A stretch of DNA of 38,415 bases from Stentor coeruleus (Eukaryota > Ciliophora > Heterotrichea > Heterotrichida > Stentoridae): NCBI GenBank assembly GCA_001970955.1, contig MPUH01000718.1, positions 1-38,415 of the forward strand, read 5' to 3'. Shown here in pieces: positions 10,519-19,876 of the stretch. The notes under the pieces are model-generated. The model did not search any database. It saw only the letters and a list, made by a program, of their open reading frames with translations, and had not been told where the DNA came from. The number at the start of each line of letters is the position of its first letter. Position 1 is the first letter of the stretch. The position numbers and the translations under genes are program-made.

Positions 10519-12204
10519 CTACATTTTTTTCAACATCAAAGTTTTAAACTCATACAAATCAATCTCCCCATCTCCATCTAAATCTGCCTCTTTCATCATC
10601 TCTTCCCACACATTATCCTCAATATTTTTCGCATCATTCCCAAACAAGAACTTCAATTCATCTAAGCCAATTTTTCCACTTCCATCCTTATCAAACATTT
10701 TAAAAACCGCTTCTAACCTATCATGTGAAAGTTCTTTTTTCCAATTAATCGTTGCAGTTAAAAACTCAGTATAATCAATAAATCCATTACCATCACCATC
10801 ACATCTTTCAAATATTTGATCAATATCAACTAAATCTACTCTAGCATTTTTATACCCTTTTTTCAATTCATCCATACTTAATTTCCCATCACCATTTGTA
10901 TCTAAAGCTATAAAAGCATCTCTTAAATATTTAGTTTCTTTAGCTGATATAAGTTGTGATGCTATAAATTCAAGTGTTGCTTGTTGAAGTTTTCGTGTCG
11001 CTCTAAAATGGCTTAAGTTTTTCAATGATTTAAAAGCGAATTCTTTATCATTTGCACATCTGTTTTGAATCCAAGGGTCATTGAAGATTTCTTTAGCACT
11101 TGGTCGACGTTGAGGGTTTTTTGTTAACATTTTCATTATAAGTGCTTTAGCTTCATGTGAAATATTAGCCCATTCTTTACCTGAGAAACTGAAATACCCT
11201 TTTGAGATACTATTAAGGATTATTTCTTCGGATGAACCACGGAAAGGTGGATAACCACAAAGCATTATGTAGAGAATTACTCCACAACTCCAGATATCGC
11301 ATTTAAAATCATAGTTACCTCGTATAACTTCTGGGGCTATATAATAAGCCTAGGTAATAATTACTGTGCCGGTTAATGAGGAAAGAGATGATCGGGCTTC
11401 GAGCTTTTTTGAGGTCCCGAAGTCGATAACTTTTAATGGAGAGGTTTCTAGATTACTTATAAAGAGTATGTTTTCAGGTTTTAAGTCACGATGAACTATA
11501 CCTTTTTCATGGCATGTGAGGACTGAAGACATAATTTGATACATATACCCAGCAGCTATATTCTCAGAAAACTTTTTAGCTGAAGTAATTCTATCAAAAA
11601 GTTCTCCTCCAACACAGAGTTCAGTAACAATACTAAACTGTTTATCATCTTCATAGACCTCAAAAACTTTAAGAATATTAGGATGGTCTAATGACCTAAG
11701 TATTTCAACTTCAAACATGAGTTTTTCACGGTTTTGTGCGTTTAAATTTTCTTTTGTTATAACCTTAACAGCTCTATAGTCATTAGTCAGTTTATGTTTA
11801 GCTTTATAAACCCTTCCAAAACTTCCTTTTCCCAATGTTCCAACAATAGTATACATAGAAATAATATCCCCTTTAGTAAAATGAACAAAGCTTCCACGAT
11901 GAAAACGTAAAGACGCCGAGCTTTTGCGAGGAGGTTCATTTTCAGGTGATTTTTCTGGAGGGTTTTCATTAGGTTTTAAAACTGGCATAGTAATTCTTGT
12001 AGTCAATTCCAAAGGATTTCTAATTTCTGTTGAGCGATTTGTGGGTTTTAAAGGTTTAGCTTCAGAATTTTGAATTTCTAAAGGCTTTGATGGGGCATCT
12101 ATTAGTGAGTTTACAGGATGAGGTGCTGGGGTTATTATTTGAGGATCAGTTCGTGATTCTTGATGAGTTAAAGGTTGAGAACTGCAGCAGCCGAAATTTC
12201 CCAT
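10519..12204 (-). CDS. Calcium-dependent protein kinase (CDPK) with four EF-hands
   Basis: Two exons, 12204-11365 and 11349-10519, separated by a 15-nt intron, encode 556 residues. The N-terminus MGNFGCC fits N-myristoylation at Gly2 and palmitoylation at Cys6/Cys7, so membrane attachment is likely. A Pro/Ser-rich linker (to about 110) precedes the kinase. Kinase landmarks are GKGSFG 125-130, catalytic Lys147, Glu166, HRD 238-240, DFG 261-263, then across the splice GTAYYIAPEVIRG. An autoinhibitory junction follows. Four canonical EF-hand loops start near residues 430, 464, 500 and 536 (DTNGDGKLSMDE, DGDGNGFIDYTE, DKDGSGKIGLDE, DLDGDGEIDLYE). All acidic Ca2+ ligands look intact, so it should be an active Ca2+-switched Ser/Thr kinase. 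CDPKs are characteristic of plants, apicomplexans and ciliates. It is the only kinase in the window. Confidence 0.95.
11350..11364 (-). other. 15-nt intron in the kinase activation segment
   Basis: On the minus strand it reads GTAATTATTACCTAG. It lies between GT of SLSSLTGT and AYYIAPEV, exactly restoring the conserved kinase motif GTAYYIAPEV. This is the clearest proof in the window that 15-nt GT-AG introns are spliced in this organism. Confidence 0.97.
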
Positions 12205-12771
12205 TGTTTTGTTTAAATTATACTAGAAAGTATTTTGTTGTTAGAAAGAATAGGTTCGGATTTTAAGGTTAAATAATGAAATGAAATAGAATTTTATTGT
12301 TAAAGTAAAAGTATTGAAAAAGTTTTAAGGGAGGGTGTTAGGGTGTAAAAAATTTTGATGATGAATTAAATGGATTTAGATTTTTGAAAATAGAAATTTA
12401 TTGTAAGTTTTAATAGGAAAAAGCAATTTGTAGGGTTTTATGATTTGATGATTCGTGGGTTGATTTATTAGGTGGGATATGAGAGATTTTTTGATAGTTT
12501 ATGAGAGGATTTTAGGGTTATAAGTTTATGTTGTGATTTTGATTTGATTTAGAAGAATATGATATAAATATTGACTAAAATAACAATTGTAGAATATGTT
12601 GATCGCTTTGTTTTAAGTCTGCTAAAAAGTTATAAAGGTTTTATATTTTTAACAGATTGCAATTAAAATCAAATACTATTAAAAAGACCCCTAATCCTAA
12701 ACCCTTATATAATCCTAATAAATTTAAATATTAAAAACTCAAACAAACAAAAAATATTATATTATATCTAC
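12205..12771. other. Intergenic region, no gene seen
   Basis: This is the upstream flank of the CDPK gene. The + strand is G-rich up to about 12560, then C-rich toward the ArfGAP pseudogene. I see no ORF, repeat or RNA gene. Confidence 0.6.
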
Positions 12772-13649
12772 CTAAACTGTATGTGTATGTGAGCTCTTAA
12801 AACTTGAAACAAAATCTTTAAGCATATTCATCGTATCCACTTTTAATCTCTGTACCGAAGGATTCTTATTAATTTTCGTATAATTATACCTCACTTCATT
12901 AACCAAAGTATCCGCTGTTTGATTCAACTGATTAACTGTACTTTTTACACCAATTTTATTAATAAGCATATTCAGCCCAGATTCAAATTTCCCAGCATAA
13001 TGCAAAGTCTTATCTTCAATTATTTTTACAGTAGGTTTTTCAGAAAATTTATTAACTTTTTCACTTAACTTATCAGGAATTTTATTCCAAATATCCACAG
13101 CTTTGCTATAAGTATTCTTTGCCCATTCCCAAAAACATTTTTTTTTCTCTCCCAATTCCTTCATTTGATGCTTTTGTTTCTTCAATATTTACACTTGATA
13201 ATGATACTTTAACTATTTCAGGTAAATCAGGGTAAATTGATCCAGATAATTGAATACCATCTTCAATATTAGGACAACTATGAGAATATTATTTATCTTT
13301 AGCTATAAAATTTAGCATATATCATATAGAAATAAGCTGCTTTTGTTAGGTATTTAAAATTTGGTGGGGGTGTTTAAGATATTATAATGACTAAAGAATT
13401 CTTTGAGAGAACTATTCCCTCCTACAATCATTAGTCGTAAATCTTCTTGGGTCCAAATATCATTAAGTGGCTTAATACAAGATATAGTAGAACCTAGGGG
13501 TAAATGAAATTGGATAGAATTAACACAGATAAAACACCCATTGTTTACTGAAGCGAAAGTTGGAGACATTCTGTTACATTCGATACATTTGTTGTTTTCT
13601 GAGTCATTTCGAGGTTATTGAAAATTTGGCCTGAATTCTCTGATGACAC
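12772..13649 (-). pseudogene. Degenerate ArfGAP-family gene
   Basis: Read on the minus strand, the parts of an ArfGAP1-like protein appear in order but in different frames. SSENSGQIFNNLEMTQ (no ATG; GTG at 13649) shifts frame into NNKCIECNRMSPTFASVNNGCFICVNS, the Arf-GAP zinc finger. That continues to WTQEDLRLMIVGGN and stops at 13354. The next conserved segment, KYLTKAAYFYM, is one base out of frame near 13350. Another shift leads into MLNFIAKDK, a TAA near 13288, then CPNIEDGIQLSGSIYP. A run of nine A (about 13138-13146) shifts into the intact 3' frame CFWEWAKNTYSKAVDIWNKIP to 12772. The fourth zinc Cys is Ser, and the catalytic Arg of the family HRxLG motif is Leu (HLPLG). None of the breaks matches a 15-nt GT-AG intron. 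I read it as a dead copy; sequencing error is unlikely to explain four shifts and the lost residues together. Confidence 0.75.
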
Positions 13650-14486
13650 TATTTATAAGGGTTTTTTTGGAGTATATTGGATTCATGATGGATTAGAGTA
13701 GGTGAGAATTTTGTAATAGGATTGATTTGTATGAGATTAGGAATTTTGGTTTTAGATCAGTTTTATGGACAGAGCAAGATTTTTTGGCAGAGTTTTTTTG
13801 AGGTTTGGGTGTTGATGAGTTTTATGGATAGAGTGAATTTTTTGGGAGAGTTTTTATGGGTTTGGCTGTAGGAAATAATCTGGAGATGGGGAGATAGTTG
13901 AGGTAAGTGATAGTTTAAATTATATTTTATATAAATTAGATAATTGCTGTTGAAATTATAGATAATTTATTTTTTAGGTTATGATGCATTTAGATATGAA
14001 ATGGGTGCTTAATTATATTAAGAATATGAATATGTTTTGAAAACTTTAAAAATAATTTTTGTAATTCAATGAATTGTCTTCAGGAAGTCAGTATCCAAAA
14101 AGCTACTTATAATTAATATTATAATGTAAATTTCAAACTTATTTTGAATAAACAATCTAATTTATAGTTCCCTAAAATTTTACATAATTCCAAAAATTTA
14201 AATATCCCACCTTCTAATACAATTTCCCTACAATTTTTAGCATCTTCTAATATAAATTTTAAAAATCTCTTGAATTTAAAAACATAATAATCATCATATC
14301 ATCAAATTAACTAAAAGCATATCCAACTTTTCATTTCTTATTCGCCCAAATTTTTAAACAAATTCCAAACCAATTTACAATTAGGATAATCAGCATATTT
14401 CGCTGAATAATTGAAATAAAAAAAAACTTTAACTAGAAAATATAATCAAAACGTCTATACAATCATAAAATTTACTGATATAAATC
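13650..14486. other. Divergent intergenic region, no gene seen
   Basis: It lies between the 5' end of the ArfGAP pseudogene (-) and the BTB gene (+). The + strand is G-rich up to about 13930 and C-rich from about 14060. AT-rich; no ORF or RNA gene recognised. Confidence 0.6.
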
Positions 14487-16043
14487 ATGGAAGCCTTTTA
14501 CAACAATTCTTTCCTATCAGACTGCAAAATTAGTATAGACGATTGTGAGTTTATAGCACATAAGCTTATCCTTGCTGCATATAGTCAATACTTTAACAAT
14601 CTATTTAAATCAAATGAAGAAACAACAATAAACTTACCACAACTATCTTATTCAAATACTAATTCAATGAGCATAAAAGAAATCTTTCCTTTTATTCTCA
14701 ACTACATGTACACATTCCAAAGCCCAGAAAACACAATTAATTTTCTCAGTACTTCAACTGCATTTACAACATTAGCATTATCTAAAGCACTTGATATAAA
14801 TAGACTAATAGAAAGTACTGAAAAATACATTTTACAAGAAATATTATCCCCACAAACAGCATTAGATGTATTAAACCAAAGTATAACCCTAGAAAGTTCA
14901 AATTTAATCCAAGAGTCGAGTAAAATCATATCACAAAATCTCGAGTTTATACTTCAAACTGAAAATCTTAATGAAAAAATGTCTTTAATACCCTATGACA
15001 TAATAAAAAACATACTCACATCCTCTGAAATCAAAGTATCCCAACAGATTTCAATCTACAATTTCTTAAACATTTACTTCATTTCTCATGCTGAAAATGA
15101 TAAACTCCTTGAAACCCAGAAACTCGAACTACTAAAAATCATAAAATGGGGCCTTTTAACACATCAGGAGTTGCTTCAAGCTGCTGCTAATCCTCTTATA
15201 TCATATGGTAAAGATCTTATCCTTGAAGGAATATCATTTCACTTAACCAAATATGAAGAAAACTATAAAGATAATAAATCATATACACAGTCTATAAAAA
15301 GTACATCAAGACCATCTACTGCTATTAAACCGAGATCTCGAAGAACTGTAAGTCATGATTTATCTAAAACTCAAAACATGAATATTATATATAAAAAACC
15401 TTTTAAAGGTAAGTTTTCTATAAGAGTTTTCCAAAACGATATGATGAAAAAAAAATTTGCTTATGAACAAGATTATGATAATAATGGGATTTTAATATAT
15501 TTAGCAACAAGAAATATAGAACATAAATATCAAAACCCTCATGAAATTGGTCAAGTTAAAGCTTTTTCTTCTGGTGTTATATCTGGGAATATTAGTGATT
15601 TTGTAGGAAGAGGACTTAATAGACTTACGGTTAAAGGAAAAGTAGTTGAGGATTGTATTATGGAAAATGGAACGTATTTAGGAATTGATTTTGGTTTAGG
15701 AAGAAGTTTTTTTTTAACGGGATATTCTATAAGAGGAAGTCTTGATATGTCTTGCATATGTTTAAATTGGCAACTTGAAGGAAAAAATATTAATGGAAAA
15801 TGGATGATTATTGATAGAAGGATACATACTTCAGGAGATTCGGTTTATGACTCGAAAGTTGAAGTTCAAAGGATGCTTTTGTTAAAAAGAGGAGCTATAA
15901 CTACATGGAATGTTGGAAATTGTGATCAAGGATTTAGGTTTTTTAGGATTAAAATGATTGGGTGTAATGTTTCTGGAGGATATTGTATGGCTATGTCAAA
16001 TATTGAACTTTATGGAACAGTTGGTGAAGGAAACTGGCCTTAA
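14487..16043 (+). CDS. BTB-BACK protein with C-terminal discoidin/F5-8C-like domain (BTBD9-like layout)
   Basis: A 518-residue protein. The N-terminal BTB/POZ domain (about 1-95) shows FLSDCKISIDDCEFIAHKLILAAYSQYFNNLF. A BACK-type helical region (about 100-240) includes ALDVLNQSITLESSNLIQESSKII. A Ser/Arg/Lys-rich linker (about 260-300) leads to a beta-rich C-terminus with GIDFGLGRSFFLTGYSIRG and CLNWQLEGKNINGKWMIIDRR, then FFRIKMIG...YCMAMSNIELYG. That pattern is typical of a galactose-binding/F5-8 type C fold as in BTBD9 and muskelin-like proteins. BTB-BACK proteins usually serve as cullin-3 substrate adaptors; that role is inferred from family. The single frame has no intron seen. The start ATG is preceded by a C-rich, G-poor leader and the gene's 3' third is G-rich. 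Confidence 0.85.
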   Translation: MEAFYNNSFLSDCKISIDDCEFIAHKLILAAYSQYFNNLFKSNEETTINLPQLSYSNTNSMSIKEIFPFILNYMYTFQSPENTINFLSTSTAFTTLALSKALDINRLIESTEKYILQEILSPQTALDVLNQSITLESSNLIQESSKIISQNLEFILQTENLNEKMSLIPYDIIKNILTSSEIKVSQQISIYNFLNIYFISHAENDKLLETQKLELLKIIKWGLLTHQELLQAAANPLISYGKDLILEGISFHLTKYEENYKDNKSYTQSIKSTSRPSTAIKPRSRRTVSHDLSKTQNMNIIYKKPFKGKFSIRVFQNDMMKKKFAYEQDYDNNGILIYLATRNIEHKYQNPHEIGQVKAFSSGVISGNISDFVGRGLNRLTVKGKVVEDCIMENGTYLGIDFGLGRSFFLTGYSIRGSLDMSCICLNWQLEGKNINGKWMIIDRRIHTSGDSVYDSKVEVQRMLLLKRGAITTWNVGNCDQGFRFFRIKMIGCNVSGGYCMAMSNIELYGTVGEGNWP

Positions 16044-16213
16044 TCATAATATTTTTTCCTTTTTAATATTGTCTAAGATAATAATAAAAAGAATTAAAGT
16101 GGTGTTAAGTGTATGAGTAATAAAATTTTAATTATGATTATGATTAGAATAAGAGGCTTTTGAAATTTAGGTTTATTTAATTATCATTTTTTCTTATAGT
16201 TTTTTATCATAAA

Positions 16214-17839
16214 TTATCGTATAGTAGTGTTTCTTATCGCTGGAGAAAAAGCTTGTCTACTTGTTGGTGTTGGGGAGTTCTTAAACATACGTTTATTTGA
16301 ATTAGCTCTAACTCGTCCATCAGAATTCTTATGAATAATCGTACTTGAAATTTTTTCAAACTCCATACTTGTGTAAAACCTCTTATGATTATTCATACCA
16401 TTACTATTTTGTTTTTTTTTAAAAGTATCAACATCTTGAGCGCAGTTATTTCTAATAAAACAATCAAGTTTTTTCACATCATGTCCAACTTTGCAATAAA
16501 TCACATCATTTTTGACAAAAACATTAACTTTTTTACTAGCAATAATATAAACTAGCTCATTACAAACTGTAGCAAAATTATCAAGTTTACGACTTGCTAG
16601 AAACTTTTTGACCTTATTATCAATATCTTCTAAACTCCGAAGTTTAAAGCTGGATATCTTCATTTCAGCTTCAAAAAGTTTCCTAGAAAGACAATCTTTC
16701 TCTTTTATCATACTTACAAGTTCACCTCTATCCCCAATTTTCCCAGTATTATGCACACACAAATGCTCAGTCTTACTAATCTCAACATTTCCCTTACATT
16801 TTTGTATATTAAAAAACATTTTTTCCTCATCTTCTATATCAAAAACTACAACTTCACTAGGTTCTCTACTTTTATCACCCTTAACTTCAAATCCCTGCCC
16901 TTTCCATATTTCAAAATTTCTTCCAAATTTTTTCATCTTAAAAATTTTAACATCATCAAGTCTACATACTTGAAAATCTTGTTTTTTTATCTTAAACCCT
17001 CTAATTTCAACACCTTCTAATCTACATACTTTATTTTCTTTATTTTTCTTATTTCTCATATTCAAAGCAAATATTTCTAAATCTTTCTGTTGTAGCATTG
17101 CCAATATAGAATTCTCTCTTGCTTTAGCTTCCTCAACTACTTTATCAACTTTTTTACCCAACAAATCCTTCTGAACTTCAGCATCATTCAAAACACTCTT
17201 AAGGCCAATAATTTCTTTTATAAACCTCGCACAATCATCATCATGTTTTTCAATAGCATCTTGCAATTTCTTGACCTGATCCTCAAGTTTTTTAATTTTC
17301 TCAACATTTTTCAGGTTTAAAAACTCGAGTTCTTCATCAAAAATCCTTTTCTGAGTCAGAAGGTGTTCTTCAAGTTCTGAAATTTTGATTCTCATATTAA
17401 CAGCTTTGATTCTTAAATGGTTAAAATCTTCAAGTCCAGCTTCTTCGATAGATTCTTCAGCATTTTCAGACTCTTCAGTTAATTCTTGGACTGGTGAAAG
17501 TATATTTGCTTGTATATCAATGAGTACACGTGGAAGACCAACTTCTTCTGGAACTTCAGATAAACATTGTTCGTTTTCTGTAAATAAAGGAAGCCAATGA
17601 AAGCCAATACGTTTGAATATTGTTGAAACAAAAGATAAACTTGCTATGGTTTTTGAGTTACTGGAATCTTCAATTACTATACGGATTATGCCTTTTGATA
17701 TTGGAATTGGCTGTACTTCAAAGTAATCTAGGGTTAATACACGTAAAATATTGCTTCCATGATATATGTAACAGTAGCTGCTGGAAATTTCACGAATTCC
17801 TTCGATTTTGGACACGCTTAGGTTGTATGAATCTAACAT
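16214..17839 (-). CDS. Coiled-coil protein with possible N-terminal C2-like domain
   Basis: A 541-residue protein. Residues about 30-110 alternate beta-like hydrophobics (ILRVLTLDYFEVQPIP, GIIRIVIEDSSNSKTIASLSF) and look like a divergent C2 domain, but Ca2+-binding aspartates are not obvious. An acidic stretch (TEESENAEESIEEAGLEDF) precedes a coiled coil (about 145-270: MRIKISELEEHLLTQKRIF, NVEKIKKLEDQVKKLQDAIEKH, AEVQKDLLGKKVDKVVEEAK). The middle has a repeated theme VCRLEGVEIRGFKIKK / VCRLDDVKIFKMKK. The tail is basic and Ser/Asn-rich. No family is recognised with confidence. It is convergent with the BTB gene, 170 nt away. Confidence 0.75.
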   Translation of the reverse strand: MLDSYNLSVSKIEGIREISSSYCYIYHGSNILRVLTLDYFEVQPIPISKGIIRIVIEDSSNSKTIASLSFVSTIFKRIGFHWLPLFTENEQCLSEVPEEVGLPRVLIDIQANILSPVQELTEESENAEESIEEAGLEDFNHLRIKAVNMRIKISELEEHLLTQKRIFDEELEFLNLKNVEKIKKLEDQVKKLQDAIEKHDDDCARFIKEIIGLKSVLNDAEVQKDLLGKKVDKVVEEAKARENSILAMLQQKDLEIFALNMRNKKNKENKVCRLEGVEIRGFKIKKQDFQVCRLDDVKIFKMKKFGRNFEIWKGQGFEVKGDKSREPSEVVVFDIEDEEKMFFNIQKCKGNVEISKTEHLCVHNTGKIGDRGELVSMIKEKDCLSRKLFEAEMKISSFKLRSLEDIDNKVKKFLASRKLDNFATVCNELVYIIASKKVNVFVKNDVIYCKVGHDVKKLDCFIRNNCAQDVDTFKKKQNSNGMNNHKRFYTSMEFEKISSTIIHKNSDGRVRANSNKRMFKNSPTPTSRQAFSPAIRNTTIR

Positions 17840-18568
17840 ATTTTATTATTATTATGGCTTTTAGAATTTAGGCTGAGTTTTTTAGAAGGTTTTTAAGAAT
17901 GATTTTTTTAGGGGGAAATTTGTGTGGAAATTTATTTTTGGGATGGGCTATTGGAAGATTTTGAATGTGGAGTTGCTTTTGTAAGATTTGAAATTGTGTA
18001 TGAATTTAAGGAAATGATGTTTTTTTTTTGGGATTTTTATGGATTTGATTATTTGTGAGGTATGATTATAGGAGGTTGCTTTTTTAGAATTGTGTGTTAT
18101 TGTTTTTTTATAAGGGTAAATTTTTTGGGCTGATTTAATTTATATGATTTTTGTGTAGGTTTGGATATTTAAATGATAGTTTTTAGGTAGTGATATTTAA
18201 GAAAATGAAGAATTAAATTAGTAGAGAGCAATATTATAATATAGAATAGTTATACAGTTTTAAAATTATTTGAATTTCATTTCATGCTATATTAGAATAA
18301 TTTTGAACATTTTTCGCAATTACTAGAGGTGAATAGAGAAGGTTTAATTTCAGTTTAATATAAATATACTTTTAAGTTTCAGAATAGAATATATTGATTT
18401 TTTAAAATATACTGGGATTTATACAAAACTAATGAAAATGGAAAAAATATACGAAATAGTATGAAGTTTTTTATGAAAATATATGCAATAAAGAGTTGAT
18501 GTATTCTAATTTATTAGTTAGATAAGGCTAAAATAATTCATTTATTCTTAATATTACTATATTTATAT
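17840..18568. other. Intergenic region, no gene seen
   Basis: This is the upstream flank of the coiled-coil gene (-) and the downstream flank of the zinc-binding/coiled-coil gene (-). It is strongly G-rich/C-poor from 17870 to about 18200, then AT-rich. I see no ORF or RNA gene. Confidence 0.6.
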
Positions 18569-19876
18569 CTATCTCTTGCATTCTGGATATTTATTAATCC
18601 AAATTTTCGAGTTTGGAGTGTTTACTTTATAGTTAGCTTCGATCGCCTTTGTGTTAATGTTATAAACTCTCACTACATAGTTGATACCTTAATAGATAAT
18701 ACGATCTATATTAATAATACATGCTGTATATAATATACAAGCTGAGTAGAAGTTACGAGCTTAATAGTTCATACCAACTGCTTAGAAGATACAAACTGTT
18801 TAGAAGATACATGCTTCATAAATTATACATTCTAAATAAAGTATACCTTATTAGGAAATACTAGCTGTGTAAACTATACAAACTTTGTAAGTATTACCTT
18901 CTTATAACTTACAATCTGCTTAAAAAATACATATGAACAGGAAATTGCTGTCATCAGTCACTTTAATCCAATCAACACAACATTTCTTTTCGACTATATC
19001 ATTTCTAAAGTCCTGGAAATTATTTTGAACCAAATAAACTATTTTCTCTTCATCATTCATAACACCAAAATAAGCTATCTATTTCCTACATTTAAAATCA
19101 TTCCAACTTTGAAACTTTTTATCTTCAATGCCACTAGTTTTTCTCTCATGATAATTTTTTAAATCCAAACAAAGTTTTTGTTTCTGTTCTTTTAAGCACT
19201 CTATATCTTTAGCAAGTATTATTTTCAATTCTTCATAATATTTCGTCTCATTTTTTAACGAATTATTACTTTCTTTAAGACTTAAATCGCTTTCAGGTAT
19301 AACTTTTTTTGTATTTTTTATTTGAATTTTCTTTTCTTTATATGCTATTTTGACCATTTTTAGCTCATTTTTCACTTCTTCAGTTTTTTCACATGCTGAT
19401 TCAAATTTTTTCCTTTTAAGTTCATCTTCAAGAGTTTGTTCAGTTATAGGGTCTTCATTGAAACTAAGAAGTTTTCTTATGTATAAAGAAAATAATGACT
19501 TATCTTTATCGATTATTGATATAGGATTTGCCCACATTGAAATCCTTTCAGCTTCTTCTTTTTGGTCGTTGAATATAAGTTCATTAATCTGAGATTTCTT
19601 ATCTTGTAAGACGTTTAAACTTTCTTGGAGATGATATAATATTTCATTTATCAATGATTGACTAAGAAGGACACATTCTGAACTTAATCGATCAAGAGCA
19701 TTATTGTTTAATCTCGCTTGGGCAACTTGATAATTAACCCTTAAAGATTTGGTTAAACAATAATTTTCTATAGAATGCTTTCTTATATGGCTATCACAAA
19801 ACCTCAAATTTCCTTCGCAAGAACATTCACACAACCCTTCTTCAGAGCAGTTAGGATGCCTACATGTATTGTTCAT
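18569..19876 (-). CDS. B-box-like zinc-binding/coiled-coil protein with a multi-intron 3' part
   Basis: My model has exon 1 at 19876-19090 and a 15-nt intron at 19089-19075. Exon 2 is 19074-18931. Then come 15 intron-like units (18930-18673) containing eleven 3-nt micro-exons, and a last exon at 18672-18569 (stop TAG). All junctions are phase 1 and the product would be 355 residues. The N-terminus MNNTCRHPNC...CECSC...FCDSHIRKH has Cys/His spacing like a B-box zinc site. A long coiled coil follows (about 90-250). Exon 2 adds SYFGVMNDEEKIVYLVQNNF through TDDSNFLFI. The micro-exons would contribute YFSKSFFAPSY, joined to LRVYNINTKAIEANYKVNTP. The frame is open upstream to a TTG at 19918, but the first ATG is 19876. 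Exons 1 and 2 are well supported; the micro-exon part needs cDNA. Function is unknown; the layout resembles TRIM-like B-box/coiled-coil proteins. Confidence 0.7.
18673..18930 (-). repeat. Array of 15 consecutive 15-nt intron-like units with 3-nt or 0-nt spacers
   Basis: In transcription order the units begin at 18930, 18912, 18897, 18879, 18861, 18846, 18828, 18810, 18792, 18774, 18756, 18738, 18720, 18702 and 18687. All 15 are exactly 15 nt, start GTA, have A at position 10 and end AG; 14 have T at position 9. Examples are GTATCTTCTAAACAG and GTATACTTTATTTAG. Spacers are 3 nt, except three pairs that abut directly (units 2/3, 5/6 and 14/15). This is the same architecture as the isolated introns of this window. 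Retained as exon, 7 of the 15 put an in-frame TAA into the protein. Removing all 15, or the whole block, joins the flanking exons in phase. Confidence 0.85.
19075..19089 (-). other. 15-nt intron
   Basis: On the minus strand it reads GTAGGAAATAGATAG. Removing it converts the stop after FKCRK into DFKSYFGVMNDEEKIVYLV, opening 47 more codons up to the intron array. Confidence 0.88.

Noticed and set aside
12772..13569. Two separate small genes (71 aa and 137 aa)
   Set aside because: Conserved ArfGAP segments continue between them in shifted frames, so they are pieces of one decayed gene.
18673..18930. Reading the 18-nt periodicity as an ordinary minisatellite or a decayed 6-residue protein repeat
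   Set aside because: Interior bases diverge freely while GTA, A10, AG and the 15-nt length are kept in all 15 units, and flanking exons join in frame. A neutral repeat would not keep splice signals selectively. It is kept as the main alternative until RNA is examined.
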